Shown here piece by piece: positions 51,925 through 63,530 of a stretch of DNA of 64,000 nt. Every line of letters starts with the position of its first letter. Within the stretch, counting starts at the first letter, position 1. The notes below the pieces were generated by a model that was given only the letters and a program-made list of their open reading frames with translations, did no database searches and was not told the origin of the DNA. The stretch comes from Nannochloropsis oceanica (lineage: Eukaryota; Sar; Eustigmatophyceae; Eustigmatales; Monodopsidaceae): the NCBI GenBank assembly GCA_004519485.1, contig CP038107.1, positions 496,001-560,000 of the forward strand, in the 5' to 3' direction. A program made the position numbers and the translations under genes.

Positions 51925-54900
51925 TCATCGCTTCTCAAACGACACGAATTTGATGGGAATTATGGTGGCTAGCCACAAAATGGCCAGACATATGGCAAGA
52001 ATAGGCAGTGAGTCGTACTTCGAATAGCCTTCAAACCCAAAGTTTTCGATAAAGGCTTGATAGGGTTCGGGAATCTGCATCTGAATGATCTCGTAATAGT
52101 CGATCTTCTCGTTGCCCTTAAACTCGTTGATGACCAACCCCTGAAACCCCCACCGGGCGAAACTAATGATCGGTGCCCACGAACCCAACCAGTCAGGCAA
52201 GGAAGGCAACCGGACAACGAAGCCCGCAAAAGCTACAACCAAAAATAGCGCCGCGGGGAAGACGGAGACAGCGATTTGGGAGTTGGGGGACGCCAACGAG
52301 ACCAGTTGGCAGAAGTACATGCCGCAGAGCCCGCACATGGTCACGACCAGGCAAAAGTAACCAAAGGCGCCTGTTTTGTCGAGAAAGTGAATACGCGTAC
52401 AATTATTTAGGAGGGGCTCATCTCCTTTGTTCGCTCCTTACGTACCTGCAGCGGCGTTCAGCCCGGACATCTTGTAGACGACGGTGCAGTAGGTGATGCT
52501 AGCGAGGGCACACTGGGGAATATAGGCCAAGGAGGAGCTGAACCAGTAGGGCACAGTGCCGTACACGCCCGCTCCTCGTTCGCGGTAAAAGAGCAGGCGG
52601 TCATCAGTAACACTGTTAGTGAGTTGACGGTGAAGACAAGTAAGTTTGGGGCCGAAGGATTGACTATGTGGTTTAAAAGAGAGACGTACTTGGGAATGAA
52701 GGACTGGTTGGCCATCATAACGAACATAATGGCGAAGAAAAGGAGAGATAGCCGCGACTGGATGGCGCCCGGCGACAAGTTCGTGTAGAGGCTCCCGTGA
52801 AAGACGGCCACTAAAATGTTGCGGAGCATGCTGTAGAACACGTCGCGTTTCTGTATGGGGAAAGGGTCAACGAAGGAGGGGGGGGAAAGTGAAAAATTGA
52901 GCGTGTCAGTATCATTTACAGAAATATAAATCTCCCTTTTTCCCGCGCTAAAGTGAAGCTCAGATATACCATTTTCCAGGCCTTGCGAAACTGCCGGTGA
53001 CTCAAGATGTACATCTGGGCAAAGGTAGACCGCGGGTATCTCTCGGGCTCGAGGAGCGTGACCATGAAGCTGTCGCCTCGGATCCTTAGAGGTACTGCCG
53101 CCACAGCGGCTCGTCCTTGGAATGTCCTATGTCCTTCACTGCCATGGTTCCTCTGCTTCCTCTCATTCTGCTGCTGATTCGCCTTGGCGAGGAGAATCTT
53201 GTCGATGACGTTTTTGATGCCGGTGTAGTTCGCGGAGCTCAAAAACAGCTGATTCAGCTCTCGAATAGTGCGCCGCGAGCCATCGACACCGGTGAGCAAG
53301 CCTTGGTTCGCTTCCATTATAAAGTCAGCGGGATTTTTGCCCATCGGCATACGCCAGCCGAGTTCGACCTGGCTAAAGTAGGCAGAGGCATCACTCACGG
53401 GACCAAAGTAAGTCTGTCGGCCGAGCGCTAGGAGGAGGAGCGAGTCGAAGAGGTTGTATACGGCTTCCGAAGGGGAATGGATGGTGCAGACGACGGTGCG
53501 GTTGTGGTTGGCGATATTCCGGACTGATGACATAACCTTATGGAGGAGAATATAGTTACGAGAGAAGATGTACAGAAATATGTGAGTGTGCAGGCCAGAT
53601 AAGAGTAATATTTATGACATTGACGGTAACGTTTTCCCCTTCCGGTCTGCCTCCCTCCCGTGCTTGCGACAGTAGTTACCTCGTGGGAGATTTGGGAATC
53701 TAGGCCCGTCGTTGGTTCATCGAGGAAAATGACTACATCGATGAGGGAAGGATGAGGGGGGATGAGATTAATGAAAAAAGGTCATATAAGGAGGTCTACA
53801 CGTACAGTGTCGTGATACCAAGTTTCCCTCACCCGAGCATTAGGGAACTAGCAGCAAAACGAGCGCACGACAATTTAGATATTTTAAAAACGATCGAAAA
53901 TGCACCTACCATCAGGCAATTGCATGATCTCCACCCCAATGGAAAGTCGCCGTGCTTGCCCCCCGGAAATTCCCTTCAGCAGCGAGCTGCCCACCAACAC
54001 ATCAGCCACATCCTCCAAACCCAACATCTTCATCACATCCTCCGCACGCTCCTTTCTCTTCTGCAGGGACGTTTTCTCGTCCAGCCGCAAAAGGGCAGCG
54101 TACTCAAGCGTCTCCTGCACCGTAAAAAGAGATATATGAACGCTGTCCTGGGTCACATAGCTGCACCACTTGGAGGCTGGCTTCTCTGTTCGCCCCCCAA
54201 TGAGGTACTCGCCCGTGATATAGCCACCTGTCTTACGGTAGGCCAGCAAGTCCAGCAGCGTCGATTTTCCCGCTCCACTGCCACCCATCAAGGCGCACAT
54301 CTGCCCGGGAAAGACGGTTCCACTCACTCCCTTAAGGATGCGGGCCGCCCGCTCGGGGGACTTTCCGATAGAATATTGCAGATCCCGAAAGATCAGGCTC
54401 AGGCCCGCGGTTGCGGGAAAGCGCTGCGCGGAACGCACCTTAAAGTCTTCAAGCTGCAATTTAAAAGAAGAAAATGTGAGAACAAAAAATTTGGAAGAAT
54501 CAAAAAGATAAAGGCGGGGGCGCGCAAGAAGGGGTTGCGTGAACTAATGCCGAGAGAGGAATTTCGATAAATGATGGAGAGGGACAAAAAGACGACAATC
54601 AGTCACGCTCAACGGGATGGACATACCGTGAGTGTCGTGGGAGAAAGTGGCGAGATTGGATCCTCCATTACCACTATAATCTCTTTCTTCGGTGAGTCTC
54701 CCGGAGAGGTCGGCCCTTCGAAGCGTAGCTTCGACTGAGCAGGCGAGAGGCCAACGTAGACCAATACGTTTGTGAAGACAATAAATGCGCAAAGGATAGG
54801 CAGGGAGAAGTACTTGTCGAATCGGTCGAAGCTATAAAAGGCCAGGACCGCAGCTCGGTCCAGTCGGTTTTCAAACTCGTTGATGATAAGGGCCTCGTAC

Positions 54901-57271
54901 GTCCAGCGTGGGTACGAAATGTAAGACGCCCACTTCCAGCCTGCAAGAGTGGAAGAGGTGGAAATTTTATAAAGATGAAGGATGAGGGTTTGACGTCCAC
55001 ACAAAAATTCATTCTCTCGACAACACTATCTAGTGAAACGAGAAACCTACCCGCTGGTAGCTCTCCAAGGGGGATCGTAAAGCCTGCAAAGCTGCCGAGA
55101 AAAAGAAAAACCAGCGGAAACATTGCCAAGGCCACTTCAGCGCTGGGAGAGACGGCGGCAATGTACTGGGCGCAGTAGAAGGAGATAAGATTATTCAAGA
55201 AGGTTACAAATAAGGCAAAAAAATGGATGGAAGCGTTTGGGTAAAGCCCCACCATCCAGTAGCTGATCTCAACAAACACCACGTGGGAGACGATAAGCAG
55301 AGGGACGCTGACGATGGCGTTGGCAGCCCAATAAGCAAAGGTGGAATAAACGTTAGCGCTGCGTTCCCGGGTGTAGAGGACCTTATAGAAGAACAAATGG
55401 GGGATGATTTGTAGACAACTTAAGACCGTGTAAAGCATAGCGAAGTACCAGAGCGAGCTCACGTTGAAGCTGACGTTGGTGAACGTTGGGGTGCTAATCT
55501 CTCGGCCTTGCCCAAAGAAGATGGCGCCACACACCGAGGCCACGATGATGTTCTTGCCTAATTGTGCCACCACGAATTCCCACTGCCGGCTTTGTGCGAT
55601 CCAAAAACGCCGTATCAGAGTCAGGGTCTGGTCAGTGGTGCTGGTTGGGAAGTGCTGCGGCAGGCGCGTAAGGCCACCGTCGGTTGTGGAGGGTGCATTG
55701 GTGAGAGGCGCCTGGAAATAAGCTGACGACTCATAGAGCTCGCTCAGCTTTTTAGCATCCGTATTGTGAGCACCAATAACCAAGTTGGTTGATACCTCCG
55801 CGCCGCTGACCACCGCTATGATAAAATCGGCCGGGTTGGTGTATGTGGCCGCCGAGAAGCCCAGGCGCGGGGAAGTGAAATAGGCCTGCGCCTCGCTCGC
55901 CGGCCCACAAAACGCCACCCGCCCGGCAGTCACCAGGATCACCTTACTGGCCAGTGCGAAGGTGTCACTGGAAGGCTGGTGAATTGTGGCGAGGATGGTC
56001 CGGTTCTGGTCGGCTAGGCGATTGGTGAAGGTCATGACGTCGTGCGCCATCACCGAGTCCAAACCACTCGTAGGCTCGTCCAAGAAGATCAGGCTAGGCA
56101 TATTCATTATCTCCACCGCGATGCTCAGGCGCTTCAACTGCCCTCCTGAAATGCCCCGAATTCCTGCGTCCCCCACCATGCTGATCAGACAGGTTCTAAG
56201 GCCCAGGAGGTCAGAGACAGCGTTGACACGCATACGTCGCTCGGTGTCCGTGTACTCTTCCCCGAGTCGCAGCCGCGCCGCGAAGTACAAGGTCTCCTCC
56301 ACAGTCAAGTTGGGAATGTGTACATCATCTTGCCGAACATATGCCGAATTGGCGTAGAAGCTTGCGTCTCGAGGGCGGCCATTAAAATACATGTGCCCGC
56401 TCATGATACCATTCTTGATGCGTCCTGCCAGTGCGTCCAGTAGGGTGGACTTGCCTGCGCCGCTGGGCCCCATGACAAATGCAACTTCACCCGGGAGCAC
56501 CGTCATGGTCACGTGCTTTAGCAAGGCCTTGCGTGTTGGCGCGGAGCTGCTCTTTGTCGAGGGGGCTGCGGTGGTAGTGGTGCCGGTATTGGGCGTTGGA
56601 GTTGTCGTAGTCTTTGCATTAGCGACAAGGTGTCGTGACCACCAGCTACCTTTCTGCTTCTCCACAAAGTAGCTAAGGTTATCTGTGACAAGTGTGACTC
56701 CTCGTATTGCCCAGGAGCCGTTCTTCTTGGTCTGGAAAATGGACATGTCCATCTTGGAACGGGCGCTTACGTTGATAGTGTTGGAAAGGGAGAGCTGGCC
56801 GACGGTGTAGTCGGTGCGGAAGGAACCGCCCCCAATCATGCTTTGCAAGGATTTGAGGATGACAGACTTTCGAGGGTTGTTATTATCATTGATTGTGACG
56901 TCGGTGGAGGAGGAAGCCGGGTTGTCTTCAGGCGAGGAGGGAAGGTCTGCTGGCAGGCCGGGAAGGGCTTGGGAAGAGGCCACCGCCGTCGTTATTGTCG
57001 TGTCTGCCGCTGTCGTTACGGTCGTCTTCATATCCTTTGGGTTCGGTGGAATGTGCACTTCACGATCGTGAAAACTTAGTCGTCCAGTACGCGTCATGCT
57101 CATCGTTGTGGAGGCGGCGGCGCCAGCAGCGGGAACACTGGTTCTCGAGCCTTGTTCTTTATCACGTGAACGGTCCATAGCCGTAGATTTCGGCCTGCTG
57201 ATGCTACTGCGCTGCACGGAATTATCGGCCTTGCTGCTATGGCTTGCATCATTATCATCTGTAGGAAGCAT
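51925..57271 (-). CDS. Full-size ABCG (PDR-like) ABC transporter
   Basis: Eight exons, 57271..55051, 54940..54627, 54453..53910, 53732..53680, 53536..52970, 52850..52690, 52612..52446 and 52370..51925, join in phase to 1490 aa. The order is NBD1-TMD1-NBD2-TMD2, the full-size ABCG layout of a pump for lipids or hydrophobic compounds. NBD1 has Walker A GPSGAGKST, signature ISGGQLKRLSI and Walker B LIFLDEPTSGLDS. NBD2 has GGSGAGKST, ISGGQARRLSI and IFLDEPTTGLDS, rebuilt across a 53-bp exon. Both H-loops (ATIHQPS, CTIHSPS) are present, so both sites look catalytic, unlike fungal PDR pumps with a degenerate NBD1. The link between the halves rests on a phase-0 intron from ACACTCACG|GTATGT to GCAG|CTTGAA. 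Read without it, the halves look like two half transporters. Confidence 0.85.
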
Positions 57272-58435
57272 ACCTTTTGTGGTATGTCGATGACCGTTCT
57301 TCTACCGCGTTTCTTTGGTGGATGTCGACAATAGGCGCGTCTGCCTGTTCAGGAGAAGGGAAACGGAAGGGTTTGAAAGACAAAGTCTTCTACTCGCATA
57401 ACTGAGTAGTGATATTGCTGGAGCATGTATGCAAGCGCTTCGCAGGAATGAGCGTATGGTTTTGATGGCGAAAGAGGGGAAAAGACGGAGAAGAGGTTAG
57501 AGGGGCACACAGCCCCTTCCATCTCTCAACTCATAGGGAGGGCGAGTAGGTCGAGCGTACAGAGATGCATCTCTGAATCGTCTTAGCAAGAAGCAACTCT
57601 TTTAAATAAGAAGCGAGGAGCGGGGGAGACACCCTAGAGAGACCACGCACAGCAGGCGCACGACAATGATTGCCGTGCACCCGTCTGTTTGAAGGAGGCA
57701 GTCATTTTAGCTCGTAGTCATCGGATGATAGGAACAAAGAAAGGCAGCGACATTGACAAGGATCTGCTCGTATCTTCGTTTCACTGATTGTTGGTGCCGA
57801 GGGGCTCCGTTCATGGAAATGCAGGATAGCCGTAGCCTAGTCCTTCGAAGCAAGCCAACCGTTGGAAAATAAACGCACCATTCAAATTTTGTTCACACGA
57901 GCAACGCCATAACGCGACGCTACACTTCCCCTTCATTGGTTCGTCTTCTGTACAAGGATTGTTGGTTATTGATTTGTATGCTTATCTTACAGGAGTGATG
58001 ACTCGTTCGATCGGTCCACCGATGTTTTTTTATTTTACCACGACGGCCCAGGTACTGGCGCATTCCCATGCGCGATGGAGGAGGTAATCTCCTCCGTCTC
58101 TTCTCTCCATTTGCTTTATCAGTCAATCAAGCTCTATTAAGTCTCTACACTGTTGTTGCTGTCTATTATAATCACACATTCACCCCTTCATAACACATAC
58201 TATGCCATGTTCGGGTTTGTACGTGTGCGGACGTCCGCTGACTCAGGATATTGATTATTTCAATTAATTTTTACGTCTTACACACACCCGATTTCCTCAT
58301 TCGATTGTTCAAAATCCCGTTGTCTGACATGTACTACTTAACTCCTGAATAAAATTTCTCTGTTTCTTCTACCTTTCAATGGCCTATCACCACAATTCTA
58401 CTTTTCCGTCCCCTCTTCCGTCAAACCCCCTCTCC
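57272..58435. other. Intergenic upstream of ABCG
   Basis: 1.16 kb holding the ABCG promoter and the 3' side of the DUF2993 gene. AT-rich in 58140-58380. Short open frames lack protein character. Confidence 0.35.
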
Positions 58436-59781
58436 TCATCTCTTGCTTTCTCCATTCAAGTCCAAATCAGAAAAATGGGTAAACCCAAAGAAACTGCTAA
58501 AGAAAGCGCCCATATCGTACATGAATGCAGCTCGCTTTCCCATGTCTGTGACTTGAAAGGGTGGGGCAGGCGTAATAAGTGTGCGAGCCGTGACTGAGAC
58601 CCCACGAATATCATCAATCTCCAGGCTCTCAATCCGCGCGTTGTCGCCAATGTCCACGTCAAAGGCCCGGATGGATCCCAGCGGAACCTTAACTGGCAAA
58701 GTCGTCTGAGGATTCAATACCAGCTCGGGTTTGTCCAGGTAGACGATGTGGCCGTCGCCCGCCAGGCCCACCCCGGTCAGAAGGGTGAAGGGCATGCCGG
58801 CGTCCGACTCGGCGATGTTGGCGGTGCCATACACGGCCAGCTTTCGCAAAGGGGATATCTGCACCGAGTCGATAGACACATCGAAGAAGGTAAGGTGCAG
58901 GGAGGGAAAGAGGGTGCGTAGGACGTTGTTGACGAGGAGTTGGACCATGTCGCGGATGAGCTTGGAGGCGGAGACGTCTTGCTGCGTCAGGACGTACTGC
59001 CCCCACACTTCGAAGGGGCGGCGGATCAATGACAGGCGCCGGGCGAGAAGCAGGGCCAATAGCCGGATATTGAGACCGGTAATCTCAATGCGGCCTCCGC
59101 CACTAATTTGTAGGTTCTCGAGGACGATGAGGTTGAACTTGGCCTGAGAGGAAGGAGAAAGGAAAGGAAGAGATGAAATTTGGCCAAGAGGAAATATGGA
59201 TTGACAAAAAGAAAAATGAAGCACGTGTCTTCATTTATTTTATGTTTGTTATCAAAACGCGAGAATTACACCATTATCCCTTCCTATCCCTTATATCACC
59301 ATCATCAGTCACCCGTACCAATCCATACACAAATCTTTCGTACCTTGACAAGCGGCAAATTCCCTGCCAGCACATCCGAGTTGGAGCGGGCGCCCACATC
59401 AATATCCAGGCCTGACACCCGTCGTGCTGTCTTACGGAGCAGCTTGGAAGCCAGCATTCCTACCAATGTAGACAAGATCGGCTTTCGTTCGCGTTTCTCC
59501 GTCTCCTGAATCCCTTGCTCGTCCTTCCCCTGCTCCCAGTCCTCCGCCTGCCGACCCCGCCGCTGTTGGCGATCTTGTGGCAATGTACTGGCAGCGAATA
59601 GTCTTCTCCTTTTGGACTGGAAAAGCGTTGAACTTTGCACCAATGTGGACGTCGACGTAGTTAGCCGGTCGACGGCTGCAACCGAAGCGAGGGATGAGGC
59701 TGGTATTGAGGCGGGCACAAACGCCACTGACACGGCTGGCCGCAACACCAGACACAGCAACATGCACAGCGGTTTCTGCAT
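58436..59781 (-). CDS. DUF2993 (LmeA-like) protein, plastid-targeted
   Basis: DUF2993 proteins occur in cyanobacteria, plastid lineages and actinobacteria. A mycobacterial member (LmeA) binds phospholipids. Exons 59781..59344 and 59143..58436 give 381 aa, joined in phase 0 (NLPLVK then AKFNLIVLENL). ATG 59781 starts a signal peptide (LCMLLCLVLRPAVSVA) followed by FVPAS, the A-F plastid motif. The mature region has the characteristic GRIEITGLNIRLLALL helix-strand block and repeated hydrophobic beta strands (LHLTFFDVSIDSVQISP, IVYLDKPELVLNP), like a lipid-binding tubular fold. Role in the plastid is unknown. Divergent from the TMEM106-like gene. Confidence 0.75.
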
Positions 59782-60479
59782 TCTGTTCCTTGCCAATGGG
59801 TAAGTTTGTCGTCTAGCGTAAGAGAGCTTTTCTACGCCCGCTCGAAGAACAAACGTTGATTATCAGCTATCCTTACGTGGCAGCGTGTGAAAACAAACAC
59901 AAACTAGGGTAGACCTCTCCTAGATCCGAAGGCAGCCCTGATCTTGCCACTGTCGTGATGCCGCCTGTCTTGGGTGATGAAGGGGGTGCGTGTTGGGTGA
60001 GGAGTGAAAGATGGAGGCAGCAAATGCGACAGCGATCGAGATGGCCAGAGGAAGGGTGTGGCTCTGTGGATTCATGTGGACCCGCCGTGTTGCTTCTTAC
60101 GGTAATGCACTTTAGAGCCTGAGGGCAGAAGAAAGTCCCATCCCAGTTATTTGTGGGGAGCGCACTGCTGTACTGATCACTACGCGTGCGAGGGAGAGGA
60201 TCATGTGATTATCTTTATTTTTGTCGCTCCAGTAAAACTTTAGGGGCCCATGCTACTTGTGCTGATAGCTGCCCGTTCTCCTTCCGCGCATACCTTGTTT
60301 ACGCACCGCTCGAGGCCCTGACTCTAAGCATTCTCTATCTGTCCCCTCCGCACCCATAGCATCGCTTGTCCCTGGCCGACGCCCGAGCCACAGCTTTATA
60401 CCCAGCTAGAGACTGCCTCGAGAGCGATTAGCCAAAGGGACCACCATCATTGTGCTTTGAGTACGCCCACTTCAGAGTC
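59782..60479. promoter_or_regulatory. Divergent intergenic region (DUF2993 / TMEM106-like)
   Basis: 698 bp between two 5' ends, so it contains both promoters. I recognise no named element. Confidence 0.35.
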
Positions 60480-61435
60480 ATGTCCTCCGACAAAAACTCT
60501 CAGGTAAATTCAAGTGTGTGTTCAGTGAGCAGCTGATGCGGAGCGTTATGGTTCCGTGTCGGGCTGTCCGAACGTGATTTTTAGTCTTGCTCTATTTCTC
60601 CTGTTGGGCCAGGCGAGGGGCTGGAGGTTGAAGGGCGCGCATGCTACGCCACGGGCTCCGCGCCTTGACAGGAAAGAGCTTGTCACTAATGAGTGGGAGC
60701 ATGAGTGTCATTCTCTTACTATCGGTGGCGCTCCTCTTTCATAAATACCCTTTCCACTCTTCTCATATATTCTCACGCACTAACTATCACACCTACGTAC
60801 AGGCCTATCCGGGCGCCGCCACTGCCTCGACGATCCCAAAAAATGATTTGCAGCAACCTTTGTTGCAACCAACCGCACCCTCGGCTCCCCATGTGGCCAT
60901 TGATATTGACGAGCGGCGTAATAAACAGAAGAGACAGGCGGGAATTTCTGTTTGCGGAGTCGTAGCTCTGGTGGTGGTGCTCTTACTCACCTTCTTGATT
61001 CCTCGCAATCCTTCCATTGAGTTGTCGGGGGGTGAAGTGGGGCTTTCTGGCGTCCCACTTTACGTCAATGCGTCTTTCCGTTTCAGCAATCGCAATTTTT
61101 ACAAGACCACGTTTACCAATCTGCACTTTGGTCTGTATACAGTCTCCGACACGGGCGTGGGCGTGATAGGCGATGCCTCGTTCGAGGGGCCGATTGAAGT
61201 CAAGGCCCGTCACCACAAAACAATCCAAGTGGGCATCAAGACGGTCAAGGGCACCGCCTTGAAGATAAACGACTACTGCAAGTCCCACCCCTCCATCCTC
61301 ATGTTCTTGTCCAATGCCACCGTGGAAGCCACTTCGGAGTATAGGAACTTCGGGACCAAAGGCGTATATTCTCCCTTTGGAGCCTTCTTTATGTGTCCGC
61401 CTCCCCCTCCCTCCCCCTCCCTTTTGTTGGCGTAA
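60480..61435 (+). CDS. TMEM106/LEA2-like single-pass membrane protein
   Basis: Two exons, 60480..60503 (MSSDKNSQ) and 60803..61435, give 218 aa. A basic cytosolic segment (DERRNKQKRQ) precedes one transmembrane helix (VCGVVALVVVLLLTFLIP). The lumenal part then follows the TMEM106 pattern: IPRNPSIELSGG, SFRFSNRNFYKTTFTNL, GVIGDASFEGPIEVKA, NDYCKSHPSILMFLSNATV. Human TMEM106B is a type II lysosomal protein with a LEA2-like fold. The same topology is inferred here. Sequons in the lumenal part (NAS, NAT) fit glycosylation. An alternative ATG in intron 1 (60641) would add a second hydrophobic stretch but conflicts with the acceptor. Confidence 0.72.
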
Positions 61436-62644
61436 GGTGGGGCGGAGTAGCAGAAGCAGGCAGAGGGAGAGGGTGAGACATTGGAGTTGAACGAGGAAAT
61501 GGAAAGCGAAGATGGCAGAAAGTAAGCGGAAGGAAGGATGGAATGTGGGTATGGGTGTGGGTATGCGGGTGCATGTGTGGATGTATGCATGTTAAAGATG
61601 AAAGCGAGTATCGGGCATCTTGAGATAGCAGATCGATGGAAATTTATTTTTTATGGAATTAGTCTAAGGAAGGCCTGTGCAGGAAAAAGTTCAACACTCC
61701 AACAAATGGGGCGTTTTCTGAGGGAGTGGAAGGAAAGAAGCAAGGAGGGGATGGAGGCCAAGCTTTTTCTAAGTCGATAAACGATAGAACAAATTAAAAG
61801 AATTACATGTCAACACAAATCTACCAAAAAGTTTCGTTTGTCCTTTTTGTTCGTATCACTTAATTTGGCGCATAAATCTGGCGTAGAAGAGGATAGTCAC
61901 TGTCTTCAGCATTGCCTCTTCTTTGGTCTCTTGCTCTTCCCTACAAAGATGCGCCCCTAGTACCCATTCGGTTTGTCTTCGAAGCCGTGTAACCCGCCTG
62001 TGATGTTTCATGGAGAGAGTCACGATTAGTTGGGCTTGGGTATGTCAGTGTGGGGGTATTCCGCTGCCCGAAAGAGCACTTGAGAGGATATCAAATGCAA
62101 GCCCATTTGCCCTGCTGCTGCTACACGCAGATGATGCGGATGCTGTATATGTTGCCTCCCCTGTGATCTCTTTTTTCCCCCTCCTTCTAGCCCTGTTTGG
62201 GCCGTCCGAGGACTTTACAAGTGAAACCCCTGTCAAAGCCGCTGAACAACTCGGACCAAAAAGGGGAAGTACAGGCAATATTTTATTGTTGGAAGGTTCC
62301 CCTCGCATGTAGTCCTGTGACGTAAGGTTGCATGCGATAGTTCTAGGATTGTAAATAGCTACGACAGAAAAGAACTATTTATGTATAATGTATTTATTTA
62401 TTGTATTTATTATTTATTTGTTACTAGCGGGTGCGCCCGCCTTGTGGGCAGCCAGGGGTGTGTATTTGTTGTGAGTCATAGGAAAAGATAGGGGTGGGGT
62501 AGGAGGAGGTAAAGGAGGAGCATGTACGCCAGTTGCACACCTGGGGGAGTGATTCGTGTAATGATGTGTGGTGTGTGGAGAAGCAGAAGAAGACCAAGAG
62601 AGAAAGAGTCCGTTTCGGATGTTCTTTTTTGTTTCTTTTTTGGA
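61436..62644. other. Intergenic
   Basis: 1.2 kb without a supported gene. It holds GT-rich and GA-rich tracts (61440-61590), an ATTT-type AT-rich stretch (62375-62420) and undistinguished sequence. The stretch from ~62580 may already belong to the Helitron remnant. Confidence 0.35.
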
Positions 62645-62926
62645 AGGTTAACAAATCCCAGGGGCAGACCTTCCAAAAAGTCGCTATCTACTTGCCGCCC
62701 CTGGTATTTGCCCACGGTCAAATCTACGTCACGCTCTCGAGAACTAGACTAGAAGACCCTATCAACATCACCATGATGATCATCCAACCTCCTCTGCACG
62801 GCCAGCCCCCTCCCGCACTCATCACTCTCAATGTGTTCTATAAGCAAGTGTTCGTGTACATGCAACCACCACAGCAACCCCCCAGAAATGATGGAAGTAT
62901 AGAATACCACTACAGCGCACAGGCAG
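62645..62926 (+). mobile_element. Helitron/PIF1-type helicase C-terminal fragment
   Basis: The plus-strand translation NKSQGQTFQKVAIYLPP...FAHGQIYVTLSRTRLEDP matches the end of the SF1 helicase of Helitrons and PIF1 proteins (motifs V and VI; family consensus SQGQTL...VFSHGQLYVALSR). Everything upstream (Walker A, Rep domain) is missing, so it is a truncated remnant. Its tail (~62766-62921) recurs in inverted orientation at 62991-63150. Confidence 0.6.
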
Positions 62927-63150
62927 ACCTAGCAAAAGAGAAACCCCAAAAAAGAAACGTAAAAGAATCTTCGAAACAATGATAGGTTTGCATGTGCGCT
63001 GTAGTGGTATTCTATACTTCTATCTTTTCTTGGTGTTGCTGAGGTGGTTGCATGTACACGAACACTTGCTTGTAGACCACATTGGGTGTGGTGAGTGCGG
63101 GAGAGGGCTGGCCGTGCAGAAGAGGGTGGGTGACCATCATGGTGCTATTG
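62766..63150. repeat. Large inverted repeat of Helitron tails
   Basis: Arms 62766-62921 and 62991-63150 match in reverse complement over about 155 bp with scattered mismatches and a few small gaps. The spacer is about 70 bp. Both arms encode related tails (YKQVFVYMQPPQQ), facing each other. Confidence 0.75.
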
Positions 63151-63175
63151 GTGGAGTCTCCTACTCTCGAGGGCG
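62985..63175 (-). mobile_element. Second Helitron helicase tail, inverted
   Basis: Minus-strand translation SRVGDSTNSTMMV...LLHGQPSPALTTPN then VVYKQVFVYMQ corresponds to the region just after helicase motif VI. It lies tail-to-tail with the fragment on the plus strand. Confidence 0.5.
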
Positions 63176-63187
63176 CGACGTCAGGGG

Positions 63188-63315
63188 TCATTTGAGGAAT
63201 GGGGGAGTACAATACATCAGCAACTGCAACCCGTAAGAGCACCCACCGCCACGGAGCGCGTCTAGGAACGGGCTGCAGTTGCTGATGTATTGTAGTCCCC
63301 CTTTCCTCAAATGGA
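63188..63315. repeat. Second inverted repeat (Helitron Rep-side sequence)
   Basis: Arms 63188-63232 and 63270-63315 are near-perfect reverse complements (about 45 bp, 37-bp spacer). Both encode QYISNC, one on each strand. Confidence 0.75.
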
Positions 63316-63530
63316 CCCTGATCTCTCTGTCGACCTTACGGGCATCGTTGTCCCCTTCCAATATAGATTCCGGGATTAAGGCCGCCACCTCAGAGCGACC
63401 AGTGGGGAGGTTGTACTGACGGGTTTCGGCGTCTTTTCCAGGAGGTAGGTATAAGACGGAGGACGACTTCTGGGAGATCAGAAGGGGTCGGTGCTTCATT
63501 CTCTCGGGCCTCGTCGGTTGCCTGGGCATT
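63250..63530 (-). mobile_element. Helitron-like N-terminal domain fragment
   Basis: Minus-strand translation ETRQYNLPTGRSEVAALIPE, then DREIRVHLRKGGLQYISNC, resembles the Helitron-like N region (consensus RRYNxPTxxEVAxI ... RDIxxxxxxGxLxRIS). It is a short broken piece without the Rep HUH motif. The related frame continues upstream toward 63620. Confidence 0.5.

Noticed and set aside
51925-54459. Separate half-size ABCG gene
   Set aside because: A phase-0 intron with good splice sites links it to the upstream half. The frame begins at an acceptor (GCAG|CTTGAA), with no plausible start codon.
61389-62654. Various short frames and possible tRNA between the TMEM106-like gene and the Helitron remnant
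   Set aside because: No TTCGA-type B box with a paired cloverleaf was found, and no frame showed a motif.
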